Below are positions 11,698-20,518 of a DNA stretch of 64,000 nucleotides, in pieces. The stretch lies in contig QHXW01000290.1 in assembly GCA_003223115.1 (NCBI GenBank), forward strand, positions 1 through 64,000, in the 5' to 3' direction. Below the pieces are notes generated by a model. That model saw nothing but the letters and a program-made list of their open reading frames with translations. It ran no database searches and had not been told where the DNA came from. Both the position numbers and the translations under genes were made by a program. The number at the start of each line of letters is the position of its first letter. Within the stretch, counting starts at the first letter, position 1. Source of the DNA: Acidobacteriota bacterium. Lineage in GTDB: Bacteria > Acidobacteriota > Terriglobia > Bryobacterales > Bryobacteraceae.

Positions 11698-12544
11698 CGG
11701 GCACGCCGAACGATACCGTGCTGGTGACATCCGATCTCTGAAATCCGCTGTTCATCACCGAAAGGGAGATGGTGCGCTTGTAGAAAAAAACGGCGCGTAA
11801 CTTGAACTCCCCGCCATAGGTGACCGGGAACCAGAGCCCCTCCTCGAATTTCTGATACGCCACTTTGAATCCCAAGTGTTTCAGGTTCGTGCCCAGAAGG
11901 ATCTGCACCGCCATCGGGATTCCTTTGGCCAGCCAAGTCCTCACCAGTACCGGCTGGAATTCGTGACTGTCGATCAACGCCTCACCCGCCCAGCAGGTGC
12001 CGTCACCGTCTTCGTCACAGTCCAGGAGCGAAGGTTTCTTCGGTTTGAAGGTAATGCGGTAAACTTCCCTGCCCCGGTAATTCTCCTTTCCTTCCAGCCG
12101 GAAGGCATACCGCTTCTGTTTCAGTCCCGTTAACGCAAACAGATCCTGAGTAATCCCGTCGCGCGAGTGCTGATCATTGGCCAGATCATTTGCCAGGTCG
12201 TTGGCCAGATCTCCGTCGATATCCAGGTCTTTGTACTGATAACCAGGCTTGTCGTACTCGATCAGCTTGCCTGCCTTTTCATACTTGCCGATGAAGTGGG
12301 TGAGGTCTTTCTTGAAGCTCGTTTCCGTCGGTGTCACCACGTACTCGCGCTGCTCTTCGCGCGCCAGCTTGCCGTTCCCGCGAGTGAAGCGGATCAGCAT
12401 GCTCTGCCGGTACACGAATGCTGAACGCATCTGCTGGGCGCGGTCCTGATTGGCGGCAACCTTGACCATGATCACCTCGGCGGTCTGCGCATGCGTTGCG
12501 AAGTACCAGTCGAGAACGGCTAGCAGCACCAGCGTCGACGACAT
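11687..12544 (-). CDS. Exported protein of unknown function with an LAND tandem repeat
   Basis: 285 residues with an N-terminal signal-like segment (STLVLLAVLDWYFATHAQ). Overall it resembles outer-membrane-associated LolA/DUF-type beta proteins seen next to sigma factors in Acidobacteriota, with YRITFKPKKPSLLDCDEDGD in the middle and a beta-rich C-terminus, but I do not recognise a defined family. Residues 112-124 are DLAND followed by LANDLAND, coded by a 12-base unit repeated about three times. The start overlaps the stop of the DUF4252 gene by one base (TGATG), so it is the fourth gene of the ECF operon. Confidence 0.6.
   Translation of the reverse strand: MSSTLVLLAVLDWYFATHAQTAEVIMVKVAANQDRAQQMRSAFVYRQSMLIRFTRGNGKLAREEQREYVVTPTETSFKKDLTHFIGKYEKAGKLIEYDKPGYQYKDLDIDGDLANDLANDLANDQHSRDGITQDLFALTGLKQKRYAFRLEGKENYRGREVYRITFKPKKPSLLDCDEDGDGTCWAGEALIDSHEFQPVLVRTWLAKGIPMAVQILLGTNLKHLGFKVAYQKFEEGLWFPVTYGGEFKLRAVFFYKRTISLSVMNSGFQRSDVTSTVSFGVPAIP
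12173..12211 (-). repeat. In-frame 12-base tandem repeat (LAND)x3
   Basis: Three copies of a 12-base unit coding L-A-N-D, with third-position differences between copies. The copy number is a multiple of three bases, so changes in it keep the frame open. Confidence 0.8.
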
Positions 12545-13092
12545 CAGTCATCCTTTTTTGTGGGCTTGGTCTTCTCGAGTTCCAGCTTGGGTACGCCGAG
12601 ATTGCCGCCCAGATCGCTCAACTGGTCCAGATCGATCTTGCCTACGATACTGACCACGGTCAGTTGTCTCGGCTCGGTCGAAATGATCACCAGGCCGCCA
12701 AAGCCTTTCCCACCGGTCCTGATGTAAATTTCGGTGTTTTCGCCTTGTTTCCGGCTGTGCACGTCGACAATGCGCGACCAATCCGGCGCGCGGAGGTGCT
12801 CGCGAACGGCCGTGACATCCGACTCCGAGTAAGCGCCGTCCGCATCGAACTCAAAGCTCTTCACGTAAATCCCTTTCAGCCCGACAATCAGTTGTTTGAC
12901 CTTGGCCTCATCCGGATCGTCCTTCGAAAGGAATTTCGCCGCCATTTGCAGCAGCGACCCATCGAGCGACACGTTGGCCGTCTCACTGGCCTTCGATGCC
13001 AGCCGGTCGAGAAATTTCAGATCGAGCGCCTGTCCGTAAGCCGTGAGCCCTGTCGATATGAGCAGCATAAAAGTGTAGAACCCAATTTTCAT
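12544..13092 (-). CDS. DUF4252-type exported protein
   Basis: 182 residues from ATG 13092, preceded by an overlap ATGA with the stop of the upstream gene. A signal peptide (KIGFYTFMLLISTGLTAYG) is followed by FLDRLASKASETANVSLDGS, FLSKDDPDEAKVKQLIVGLK and GIYVKSFEFD, the typical DUF4252 pattern. The function of the family is unknown. In this genomic setting it is usually part of an ECF sigma operon with an anti-sigma-like membrane protein, so it may report on or respond to envelope state. The open frame extends 62 codons upstream, but that part overlaps the preceding gene and has no similarity. Confidence 0.75.
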   Translation of the reverse strand: MKIGFYTFMLLISTGLTAYGQALDLKFLDRLASKASETANVSLDGSLLQMAAKFLSKDDPDEAKVKQLIVGLKGIYVKSFEFDADGAYSESDVTAVREHLRAPDWSRIVDVHSRKQGENTEIYIRTGGKGFGGLVIISTEPRQLTVVSIVGKIDLDQLSDLGGNLGVPKLELEKTKPTKKDD

Positions 13093-13436
13093 AAATGCCT
13101 GTCCGTTTGACTGATTTCGAATACTTTCTTCTGAACGTGGTGCAGCTTGCTCCCGGCCAGGCGCACTGCATAGACCAATTGCTGTTTTGCCATCTCGCCC
13201 TCCATGCGCCGCTGTTCGCGTTCGTGAATTCCCGCAATGGGGATGACTGTACCGGCGATGACGCTCAAGGCCACCCATTGCAGGCGCGGGGGCCGCAATA
13301 ACAGGGCCAGCTCAGCCCACCAATTTCGCTTCGGCGCTTCGGGAGCCGCCAGGCGCTCGAGCACGCGCGCCGTAAAGTCTGGCGGAGCTTCAACCCGCCG
13401 CAGCGCCGCCTTCAGATCTTCTTCGAGGTAACTCAT
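13089..13436 (-). CDS. Small single-pass membrane protein, putative anti-sigma factor
   Basis: 115 residues. A cytoplasmic N-terminal segment (SYLEEDLKAALRRVEAPPDF, then RVLERL) is followed by one membrane segment (about 52-70, LQWVALSVIAGTVIPIAGI) and a basic, glutamine-rich tail. Overlaps of four bases (ATGA) link it to the sigma gene before it and the DUF4252 gene after it. There is no zinc-binding HxxxCxxC motif. The anti-sigma role rests on position, size and topology; it could be a plain membrane partner. Confidence 0.6.
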   Translation of the reverse strand: MSYLEEDLKAALRRVEAPPDFTARVLERLAAPEAPKRNWWAELALLLRPPRLQWVALSVIAGTVIPIAGIHEREQRRMEGEMAKQQLVYAVRLAGSKLHHVQKKVFEISQTDRHL

Positions 13437-13987
13437 AAAGCAATCTCTCCCACCGTGCGTGCCAGCTTATCCCGTAATATGTCGAGCGAGCGCCGCAGAT
13501 GACTCTTCACCGTGGCCACCGGCATGTCCAGCAACTCCGAAATTTCAGCCGGATCCAGGTCCTCCTGATATCGCAGCACCACCACCATGCGCGGCTTCTC
13601 CGGAAGCGAGGCCACCAGCTTTCCGAGCGCGCCCGAGAGCAGCGTATCTGTTTCGCGCGTCTTCGCCTCCGGCTCAGGGATTTCGTCCAGCCGAAACTTG
13701 GGCCAAAACGACCGGCGCCGGTTCTGGTCGATGCATTTCCTGCTGGCCACCTTGCGCAGCCAGAAGACCAGATGCGCGGAGGACTCGATCGAACCGAGGT
13801 GCCGGTGCAGCTCCAGAAAAACCTCCTGCGCCATTTCTTCGGCTAGGCCGCGATCTCGCAGGAAGTGATACGCCAGGCTGAAAATCATCCCTTGATGGGC
13901 ACGCACAATCTCGGCGAAATCCGGTATCCCGCCTTCCGCCGCTGTCCCTAGGCCTTCCTGCACGTGATCGATCGTCCCCTGCTGCAA
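13433..13987 (-). CDS. ECF-type RNA polymerase sigma factor
   Basis: 184 residues. Region 2 reads FAEIVRAHQGMIFSLAYHFL and AEEMAQEVFLELHRHLGS (about 24-65), and region 4 reads VVVLRYQEDLDPAEISELLD and VATVKSHLRRSLDILRDKL (about 138-175). The start is TTG at 13987 with GAGGG eight bases upstream; an in-frame stop lies 15 codons before it, and no ATG is available. It heads a four-gene operon joined by ATGA and TGATG overlaps, so it probably controls its own operon along with other envelope genes. Confidence 0.9.
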   Translation of the reverse strand: MQQGTIDHVQEGLGTAAEGGIPDFAEIVRAHQGMIFSLAYHFLRDRGLAEEMAQEVFLELHRHLGSIESSAHLVFWLRKVASRKCIDQNRRRSFWPKFRLDEIPEPEAKTRETDTLLSGALGKLVASLPEKPRMVVVLRYQEDLDPAEISELLDMPVATVKSHLRRSLDILRDKLARTVGEIAL

Positions 13988-14171
13988 TCCGAAACCCTCG
14001 CCGCTATATCGCCGCTTTCATAGACATACTACGCGCCCGAATGAACGAAGAACGCAGTTTTTTAACCGCGATGCAGCTTTCTGCCAACACAGGACAGGCG
14101 TCGCGCCCGCGTAATATCCGGGCTTTTGCGTGTCTGCCGCACCTTCTGACTTACAGAGTTATATTGGTTTG

Positions 14172-15191
14172 ATGAGCAGCAGCCCACACTCCCAGCAACC
14201 GTCACCCGCACATTTCTTTGATACATTGAACGCCTACCAGCGCACACAGGCGCTGAAAGGGGCAATTGAACTCGACCTTTTTACCGCCATCGGCGAAGGC
14301 AAAACCTCTGCGAAGGCCATCGCAGCCAGATGTCAGGCTTCCGAGCGCGGCATCCGCATTCTCTGCGACTACCTCGTGATCATTGAATTTCTCGTAAAAG
14401 ACGCCAAACAATACCGGTTGACCCCGGATTCCGCTATGTTTCTCGACCGCCGTTCGCCGGCCTACATGGGTACCGCCCAGCGCTTTTTGACGTCTCCGTC
14501 GTTGGTGGACGAATTCACCGACATGGCTGGCGTGGTGCGCAAAGGCGGCACCCTCGGTGGCCACGGAACCATGGAGCCGGAGCATCCCATCTGGGTGGAA
14601 TTCGCGCGCGCTATGGCGCCTCTCATGGCCATGCCGGCTCAGCAGATGGCAGCGATCCTGGGTGCGCCCCAGGGCAAGCCGTCGAAAGTGCTGGATATCG
14701 CCGCCGGTCACGGGACATTTGGAATCACCATCGCCAAACAGAACCCCCACGCCACGATTTACGCGGTGGATTGGCCCAAGGTCCTCGAAGTCGCGACCGA
14801 GAACGCGCAGAAAGCCGGAGTTGGGGGCCGTCACCATACTATCCCCGGTAGTGCCTTTGATGTCGATTTCGGCTCAGGTTACGACATCGTGCTGTTGACC
14901 AATTTCCTGCACCACTTCGACCCACCCACCTGCGAGCTGCTGCTGCGCAAAATTCGTGCCGCGGCCGCGCCCGGCGCCCGTGTCGCCACCCTGGAGTTCG
15001 TTCCCGACGAGGACCGCATCTCGCCACCCACTGCCGCCGCTTTCAGCCTGATCATGCTGGCATCCACGGAGCATGGGGACGCTTATACATTTGCTGAATT
15101 CGAGCAGATGTTCAAGAACGCGGGTTTCTCCCGTAGCGAGCTGCACGAGCTGCCTCCCGGTCCGGGACGCCTGGTCATTTCGTACAACTAG
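14172..15191 (+). CDS. SAM-dependent O-methyltransferase with N-terminal winged helix
   Basis: 339 residues from ATG 14172 (a GTG at 14130 would add 14 poorly coding codons). The N-terminal dimerisation winged helix ([39 protein letters not shown]) and the Rossmann domain with [17 protein letters not shown] and TIYAVDW place it with family-2 methyltransferases such as those acting on small phenolics or polyketides. The segment [20 protein letters not shown] is the usual post-motif region. No biosynthetic genes are adjacent, so the substrate is unknown. Confidence 0.85.
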   Translation: MSSSPHSQQPSPAHFFDTLNAYQRTQALKGAIELDLFTAIGEGKTSAKAIAARCQASERGIRILCDYLVIIEFLVKDAKQYRLTPDSAMFLDRRSPAYMGTAQRFLTSPSLVDEFTDMAGVVRKGGTLGGHGTMEPEHPIWVEFARAMAPLMAMPAQQMAAILGAPQGKPSKVLDIAAGHGTFGITIAKQNPHATIYAVDWPKVLEVATENAQKAGVGGRHHTIPGSAFDVDFGSGYDIVLLTNFLHHFDPPTCELLLRKIRAAAAPGARVATLEFVPDEDRISPPTAAAFSLIMLASTEHGDAYTFAEFEQMFKNAGFSRSELHELPPGPGRLVISYN

Positions 15192-15298
15192 CGCCACTAG
15201 CGCCACAGACAACATACGATTACTAACTTCTTCACGCCACTGATAGCTATCAGATGACTGAGGTTCCAAATAGAGCTTAGAAACTAACCGTCGTTAAC

Positions 15299-15328
15299 TT
15301 TCAAGCGCCGCGTGTTAGAAGTTATAAT
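15299..15328 (+). promoter_or_regulatory. Promoter of the M48-like gene
   Basis: A consensus -10 TATAAT (15323-15328) with a weak -35 TTTCAA (15299-15304) 18 bases before it. The coding start at 15349 follows AAAGGTG, a good ribosome binding site. Confidence 0.5.
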
Positions 15329-15348
15329 CCAGGCGGAAAGGTGACAAG

Positions 15349-17040
15349 TTGTTGCATTATTCCGTTCGACGGAGCTTAGTCAGCCTGATTCTGCTTTTGC
15401 TTTCAGCGGCCGCCGTTGCGGCGCAGGAAGCACCGGAAAATCAGCCGGCTGATCCATCCGGAATCTCGCGGCTAGATATCACTCTGGATGCGCGCGGGGC
15501 TGCCTCGGTCGCGCTTAAGGTATTCGACCGGAAGATATCCGCATCTATTGTCCCAGCGCTCGAGCAGATGCTCCAGTGCCCGCTCGAGGACACCAAGGAG
15601 CGGGATGCCGACGGCGATTGGGTAGCCTCCGCCCGTTGCGCCCAAGCGTTTCGAAAAAAAGGGCTGCTGGTCGGTGGCACCATTGCTCTCACGCCGCTCG
15701 CGGCTCAGCTCAAACAAGCGAATGTTCTGCGCATCGAGGCCACCATACGCCACCCCCACACGGGTTTCTCACAATTCGTCGAAAATAGCTGGACACGTCG
15801 GACTACGCCTCAGTCTGTTGAGTACTCGCGAACTCTATCGCCCGATGACGCGATTCCCACGCTACATCTGGCATTCGGTTATCGCATGGTGAATTTCTTG
15901 CCCGTCAGCCTGCTCCTGTTTCCCGTGAGCCTCACGCTGGTCATGCGTTGGGCAGCCCTGCGCGTAAAGAATGCCGACTCCGCGGTGGTCTGGTTCACTT
16001 ACTGGCGTGTGTTCGGCTGGGTCATGACGGGCGCGTGGTTGTTATGGGTGCAGGGCTCTAACGCTTTGGATTGTGCAGCGCTGGCTCGCTTCCTTCTGAA
16101 CGATTCGTCCAAAGCGCCGCTTCTCCAATTCACCTTTTACCTGGTGCCGCCGATTCTCATTCAGCTCATCTGTACCCTCACCTCCGGACGCGTATTGAGG
16201 CGCGCCGGCGGCGGGCAGTGGGAATTGCCGGTCACTCTGAAGCACGCCTTCTGGCATGAGCCCGTGAATATCTGGCCGCTATTGTGTTTGCTGGCGGGCG
16301 TTGCATCCCTGATGCTGTTCAATGCATTCGTTCTGGGATTCGCTTGCCTGGCTGTGGGGTACGCCAGCCGTATCGCGCTGCTCAGCCTCTGGCAACGATT
16401 TCAGAATCTCTCGCGCTACGAACTGCCGGCAGGTGACCTGCGAGATCACATTCTGGCGTTGGCGCGCCAGGCCGGTGTGAGCTTGAAACAGATCTATCTT
16501 CTCCCTGCTTCCGAAGGCCGCCTGGCATCGCCGCTCATGTCGAGACAAGGCCGCCTGTTGCTCTCTGATTACCTGCTGCGACTGTTGCCAAAGCGGGAGC
16601 TGGATGTTGTGCTCGCGCGCGAAATGGCTCACGTCAAGCGTTACCACACCGCGCTCATGTTGGGTGCAACAGTCGTGGCCCTGCCTCTCATTTATCGTTT
16701 TTCCAACCTGCCGGTGATTGCGGATCAGCTCCCCTGGGCCGTGCGAGGTCCTTTGCTGGTGTGGCTCACACCGCTGTTCCTTTATCTGCTTTGGAGACGC
16801 CTTGAACGCGACGCCGAATCGGCCGCCGTGGCCGCTACCGGTGACCCCGATGCGATGGTGGCGGCGCTCCCGAAAATCGCCCAGTGCAATCTGATCGGGA
16901 ATTACTTCCGCAGACTGGAGTGGCGATTTTGGCCCAACGGCCTCTGGCGCTCGCGGCCTGAAGCGGATCTTATGACGGCTCTTTCCGGTGGGCCACTCGT
17001 TTCCAGCGGAAGCGACGGTTCCCGCGTCATGGGCGGCTAG
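15349..17040 (+). CDS. M48-like membrane protein lacking one zinc histidine (probable pseudopeptidase)
   Basis: 563 residues with a TTG start after an AAAGGTG ribosome binding site. A signal peptide (about 1-25) is followed by a periplasmic region to about 180, several membrane segments (about 181-345) and a C-terminal cytoplasmic M48-type domain. Where M48 peptidases have HExxH, this protein has REMAH at 424-428 in VVLAREMAHVKRYH. H428 and the downstream glutamate region (RRLERDAESAA, near 478-488) are kept. The codon is CGC; one base change from CAC would explain it. All other parts look maintained, so the gene may serve a non-catalytic scaffold role. It ends inside a perfect hairpin. Confidence 0.72.
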   Translation: MLHYSVRRSLVSLILLLLSAAAVAAQEAPENQPADPSGISRLDITLDARGAASVALKVFDRKISASIVPALEQMLQCPLEDTKERDADGDWVASARCAQAFRKKGLLVGGTIALTPLAAQLKQANVLRIEATIRHPHTGFSQFVENSWTRRTTPQSVEYSRTLSPDDAIPTLHLAFGYRMVNFLPVSLLLFPVSLTLVMRWAALRVKNADSAVVWFTYWRVFGWVMTGAWLLWVQGSNALDCAALARFLLNDSSKAPLLQFTFYLVPPILIQLICTLTSGRVLRRAGGGQWELPVTLKHAFWHEPVNIWPLLCLLAGVASLMLFNAFVLGFACLAVGYASRIALLSLWQRFQNLSRYELPAGDLRDHILALARQAGVSLKQIYLLPASEGRLASPLMSRQGRLLLSDYLLRLLPKRELDVVLAREMAHVKRYHTALMLGATVVALPLIYRFSNLPVIADQLPWAVRGPLLVWLTPLFLYLLWRRLERDAESAAVAATGDPDAMVAALPKIAQCNLIGNYFRRLEWRFWPNGLWRSRPEADLMTALSGGPLVSSGSDGSRVMGG

Positions 17041-17053
17041 CTAAGCTAGCCGC
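17033..17053. terminator. Perfect 9-bp hairpin between convergent genes
   Basis: GCGGCTAGC (17033-17041), loop TAA, GCTAGCCGC (17045-17053). The stem includes the stop codon of the M48-like gene and lies ten bases before the end of the convergent GH88 gene, so it could terminate both transcripts. There is no run of T on either side. Confidence 0.55.
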
Positions 17054-17062
17054 GGCGACCCG

Positions 17063-18184
17063 TCATTTTCCGAGCGCTCGATCCAGCGCCTCCACAAAAA
17101 AATATTCACCCCACATCACGGACTCATTGACGCCCAGCTTCTTGTGCAGGTGATACACGCCGCCTTTCAGAATTCCTTCCCAATCCGCATCGCCCTCCCC
17201 AAGATACTGGCGAACCAGAGTGGATAAGACGCGGCGCCCCACGGCTTGGTAGTAATGCTTCTTCACGTTGTCCGGCACAAGCCGCGCCAGTTGCAGCAGG
17301 CCGGATGCGGCAATCGCCGCAGCCGAGGTGTCGGGCAGTGCGCGGGTCTCTTCAGGAGCATCGTAGTCCCATGGCGGCACGCCGTCGGCGGGTGTGTTCT
17401 CGATATAGAATGCGGCGCAGGCTTCCGCCGTCTGCAGAAACCGCGCATCGCGCGTGTAGTGATACACCGTGCCAAATCCGTACAGCGCCCAGGCCAGCCC
17501 TCGCGACCAGCAAGAATCGCCACTCGACCCCTGGTGCGTGCTTTGTCTGAGAAATGCGCCAGTATCGAGATCGAACAGTCCTTCGTGCGCCGTAGACCCG
17601 TCCCCGCGCACCAGCACGCGCCGTGTGGTCAGCGAATGCCGCGTCGCGATGTCCAGCAGCCCGGAATCGCAGGTTTCGCGCGCGGCATAAAAGATGATGC
17701 CGACGTTCATCATGATGTCGATGAACAGAGAATCCTCGGACACGAATGAACGCAGATATGCGCCCTTCTCGCGAAATCGCAAACCCATGGTGCGCCCGGC
17801 CTGGACCAGCACCGATTTCAATTGCGTGTCGCCGGTGAGGTCAAACCATCGCTTGTACGTGGACGTGAAGATGAAACCGAGATCGTGCACCTCCCGGTCG
17901 TATTGCCGTGGTTCGAGCGGTCGCGAATAGCGCTCGGCCTGCTTGCTCCACCAATCGCCTTCGGCGTCACCAGGCTCTCTGGCCGCGATGATCCAAAGCA
18001 TTCCCGGCAGGAAGCCGTCACACCAGTGCGTCCAGGCTTCGCCGCTGTGGCGCCAGCGTCCGCGTTCGGTGTACATAGGATAGAAATCCGGGTCGCGCTC
18101 GATGAGCGAGCGAAGCTGCCGGCGCGCGAAGCTCAACGCATGTTCGTATGAAGTCCGGTCGCTGCTCTCACTGATCTGGATCAT
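17063..18184 (-). CDS. Glycoside hydrolase family 88 protein (unsaturated uronyl hydrolase)
   Basis: 373 residues from ATG 18184 (an ATG eight codons upstream is also possible). GH88 enzymes remove the unsaturated uronic acid left at the non-reducing end of oligosaccharides by polysaccharide lyases. The two expected catalytic aspartates are at D101 ([10 protein letters not shown]) and D156 (SLFIDIMMN), close in position and spacing to the pair in the Bacillus enzyme. The [12 protein letters not shown] and [13 protein letters not shown] motifs are also present. No signal peptide is seen, so the substrate is probably imported. No lyase or uronate catabolism genes are nearby. Confidence 0.88.
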   Translation of the reverse strand: MIQISESSDRTSYEHALSFARRQLRSLIERDPDFYPMYTERGRWRHSGEAWTHWCDGFLPGMLWIIAAREPGDAEGDWWSKQAERYSRPLEPRQYDREVHDLGFIFTSTYKRWFDLTGDTQLKSVLVQAGRTMGLRFREKGAYLRSFVSEDSLFIDIMMNVGIIFYAARETCDSGLLDIATRHSLTTRRVLVRGDGSTAHEGLFDLDTGAFLRQSTHQGSSGDSCWSRGLAWALYGFGTVYHYTRDARFLQTAEACAAFYIENTPADGVPPWDYDAPEETRALPDTSAAAIAASGLLQLARLVPDNVKKHYYQAVGRRVLSTLVRQYLGEGDADWEGILKGGVYHLHKKLGVNESVMWGEYFFVEALDRALGK

Positions 18185-18218
18185 TTTGATCGAGGTCCGC
18201 ACGCGCATTGTAGCGCAG

Positions 18219-18310
18219 GTGGGACATCCGCCTGTCGTGCTCTATTGCGGCCTCTGTGCTCTGGTGGGACCGGCGCTTCCGTGTCACGTGGAATAGGAAT
18301 TCCTGCCTGT
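18219..18310 (+). repeat. Cluster of three family A hairpin repeats
   Basis: Three units in a row: a short one at 18219-18236 (GTGGGACA, TCCG, CCTGTC), a degenerate one at 18264-18285 (GTGGGACCGG, CGCTTCCG, TGTC), and a full copy at 18288-18310 that differs from 1481-1503 at one base. They fill the gap between the GH88 gene and the CCC1 transporter. Confidence 0.7.
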
Positions 18311-18334
18311 GGCGTTCGTTTTCCCAATTCACCC

Positions 18335-19051
18335 TTACGAAATCAATCGCGCGATGCCGAAGGCCGCCGCCGCCGCAAGACCTCCGATGAGCGCCGTCTG
18401 AGCGCCGGCCCGTATCGCCGATACACCCGTGAAACGGCCTTTGATGAGTCCGAAAACAAACAGCGCCATAGGCGTGATCCCGGCGGAAATCCACAGCGCG
18501 CTCTTCACGTGATGCCAGACCATGTAGGGGAACAGCGGGATCAGGCCTCCCACAATGTACGAAGCCGCGATCAGGGCCGCACTCTTGCGCGCGCGATTGG
18601 CGTCCGGTTCCTCCAGGCCCAGTTCGAAACGCATCATGAAATCGACCCAACGCTTCGTATCGGACCGTATGGCATCCACCACCGGCGCAATCTGATCGTC
18701 ACGCATGCCATAGCTGCGGAAAATGTCCGCCACTTCATCGGCTTCCCGCTCCGGCTTTTCCTGAGTCTCGAGCAGCTCGCGTTTCTCCTCGGCACGGTAA
18801 TGCTCCAGGTCTGTTTTGGCCGCCAGATAACCGCCCAGTCCCATGGCGATGGAACCGGCTGCAATTTCCGCAAGGCCCGCGATCACCACGATGCTGGTGG
18901 TCTCGACCGTGCCCGAAAGCCCCGCCGCCAGAGCGAAGGGCACCGTCAGGCCGTCCGACATCCCGATGACGATGTCGCGAACCACCTCGGTGGAAGTGAA
19001 ATGGTGTTCAGTGTGCTGCACGTCGCTCCAGGCTAACAAAACCGGCCGCAC
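18335..19051 (-). CDS. VIT1/CCC1-family iron/manganese transporter
   Basis: 238 residues with a GTG start at 19051; a second GTG ten codons later is possible. The first membrane helices carry the family signature RDIVIGMSDGLTVPFALAAG and LAEIAAGSIAMGLGGYLA (about 25-77). A cytoplasmic charged segment (about 80-150, EHYRAEEKRELLET) is followed by three further membrane helices. Members move Fe2+ or Mn2+ across membranes by proton exchange, in bacteria usually as efflux or storage. It may belong to the same metal economy as the FTR1 cluster, but it lies 35 kb from it. Confidence 0.88.
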   Translation of the reverse strand: MRPVLLAWSDVQHTEHHFTSTEVVRDIVIGMSDGLTVPFALAAGLSGTVETTSIVVIAGLAEIAAGSIAMGLGGYLAAKTDLEHYRAEEKRELLETQEKPEREADEVADIFRSYGMRDDQIAPVVDAIRSDTKRWVDFMMRFELGLEEPDANRARKSAALIAASYIVGGLIPLFPYMVWHHVKSALWISAGITPMALFVFGLIKGRFTGVSAIRAGAQTALIGGLAAAAAFGIARLIS

Positions 19052-19139
19052 ATCGCGGAATGAATTTTGAAAGGAGCAGGCACAGGAGTGAAGAACGACA
19101 CCGCGGCTATCGCAGTACGCGCAGGCCGGTCATCAACAT

Positions 19140-19800
19140 GTGTCCGCGGAAGGCCTCATATGGGTAGAACGGCTCGCCAAACCCATACCAGCGCCACTCC
19201 GCATACCAGGCGAGCTGCTTGCGCAAAGGCGCCGTGAACCGCGACATCGGCTGCTTTATACCGTGAGCGGTCAGAAAACCGCAATGCCCGGCAATCTGCC
19301 GCTGCGCCAGATGGACTGCGTGGACTGCCACAGCCGGCCCAGCCATGCCTATGAACTGCCGGATCGCGCCGTGGACCGGGATCTCGCCGCAAGCGCAATT
19401 TCCTGTGAACTGCCCTTCGCCAAGAAAGAAAGCCTGGAGCTGCTGAAGGCGCGATATGTCAGCCGGGATGATGCCGCGGTTCGAATACCGGCGGCCTTTC
19501 AGGATTACTGCAGGCTGTCGTATCCGGCAGTGTACGCGGCCAAGCGCCCGGCGTTGGAATACTCTGCACGGGCGGTGCTCGCGATCTACAATCGAAAATA
19601 TTTTTCCGGAGATGGGCGTCACTTGGGGAGCTTATCCGAACAACATCGGCCACACCGATTTTCCGGGCTGCTTCTGCCACGACGACCTGCACTTGAGTCC
19701 CACAGGCGCCAAGGTCACGCAGGATTGCGGCGCGTGTCACAACCTGCTCGCCATGGATGAGGCGTCACCCAAAATCCTGACGGATCTGGGACTGCGGTAG
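19140..19800 (+). pseudogene. Multihaem cytochrome c remnant (frameshift, damaged haem site)
   Basis: From about 19310 one frame reads MDCVDCHSRPSHAYELPDR and then PALEYSARAVLAIYNRK. At about 19600, within a run of A and T, the frame changes and continues as FPEMGVTWGAYPNNIGHTDF and then DCGACHNLLAMDE. Together these match the C-terminal half of NapC/NirT-like or ResB-linked multihaem cytochromes. The haem site expected as CFRCHD is CFCHDD, so one residue and one haem site are lost. The N-terminus (19140-19300) is poorly coding and the start is missing. It sits directly before the GMC oxidoreductase module, which has another, intact cytochrome. Confidence 0.7.
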
Positions 19801-19801
19801 A

Positions 19802-19824
19802 GTGGGACCGGGCTTTCGCCGGTC
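19802..19824 (+). repeat. Family A hairpin repeat, copy with changed stem
   Basis: GTGG, then stem GACCGG, loop GCTTTCG, stem CCGGTC. The copy at 35685-35707 has GACAGG and CCTGTC around the same loop, so the two differ by a compensated base pair. Confidence 0.65.
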
Positions 19825-19905
19825 GCTTCACGAACCCCGGCCTTGAGCTGGTCCATCCACGGCGGCCGCGGTCGTGAGATCCTGGTAAATCTCCGCGAGA
19901 ACCAG

Positions 19906-20517
19906 ATGAAACGTCGCCGCGCAATCCAAACACTGGCCGGCATCTCGGTAGCCGGCGCGCTGCCGCTGCCCGCTTCCCCACAACAAACGTCCGTCGCGCC
20001 CAACCAGCCCACAGGCGCCAATCAACCACCCAATGAAACGCCGAAGCTGGATAGTGCCGTGGCGGAGGCTGCCGCCGAGAGCGTGCCGCGCCTGTTTTCC
20101 TCTGCGCAGTTCGGCGCACTTGGACGCCTGGCCGAGTTGTTGATGCCAGCCGCCGGTGAGAATCCAGGCGCGAAGGAAGCTGGCGTGGCCGAGTTTCTGG
20201 ATTTCCTGATTGGCGCATCGCCCGCGGACCGCCAGACGTTGTACCGCGAAGGCCTCGACAAATTGAATGTGGAAGCTCGCAATCGTTACGGAAAGCATTT
20301 CGCGGAAACAACCGGCACAGAAGCTGGCACGATCCTGGCGCCACTACGGCGGGCGTGGACAGACGAATCCCCTGAAGATCCTCTGGCGCGGTTCCTGCAG
20401 GCGGCCAAGCAGGACGTGATGGAGGCGACCCTCAATTCGCGTGAATGGTCGGTCACGCGCGCCAAACGCAGCCGCAGGGCCGGGAGCCTCGGCATGTATT
20501 GGTACCCCATCGAGTGA
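19906..20517 (+). CDS. Gluconate 2-dehydrogenase subunit 3-like Tat-exported protein
   Basis: 203 residues from ATG 19906, chosen because it opens with a twin-arginine signal ([20 protein letters not shown]). The mature part has [32 protein letters not shown] and a C-terminal YWYPIE, as in the small subunit of periplasmic gluconate or fructose dehydrogenases. The partner is the GMC flavoprotein, which begins one base after its stop; the small subunit carries the folded dimer through the Tat system. This explains why the flavoprotein has no signal of its own. Confidence 0.85.
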   Translation: MKRRRAIQTLAGISVAGALPLPASPQQTSVAPNQPTGANQPPNETPKLDSAVAEAAAESVPRLFSSAQFGALGRLAELLMPAAGENPGAKEAGVAEFLDFLIGASPADRQTLYREGLDKLNVEARNRYGKHFAETTGTEAGTILAPLRRAWTDESPEDPLARFLQAAKQDVMEATLNSREWSVTRAKRSRRAGSLGMYWYPIE

Positions 20518-20518
20518 G

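Noticed and set aside
14202-14837. A 211-codon minus-strand frame opposite the methyltransferase
   Set aside because: It is a shadow of the O-methyltransferase, with no recognisable motif and no upstream signals.
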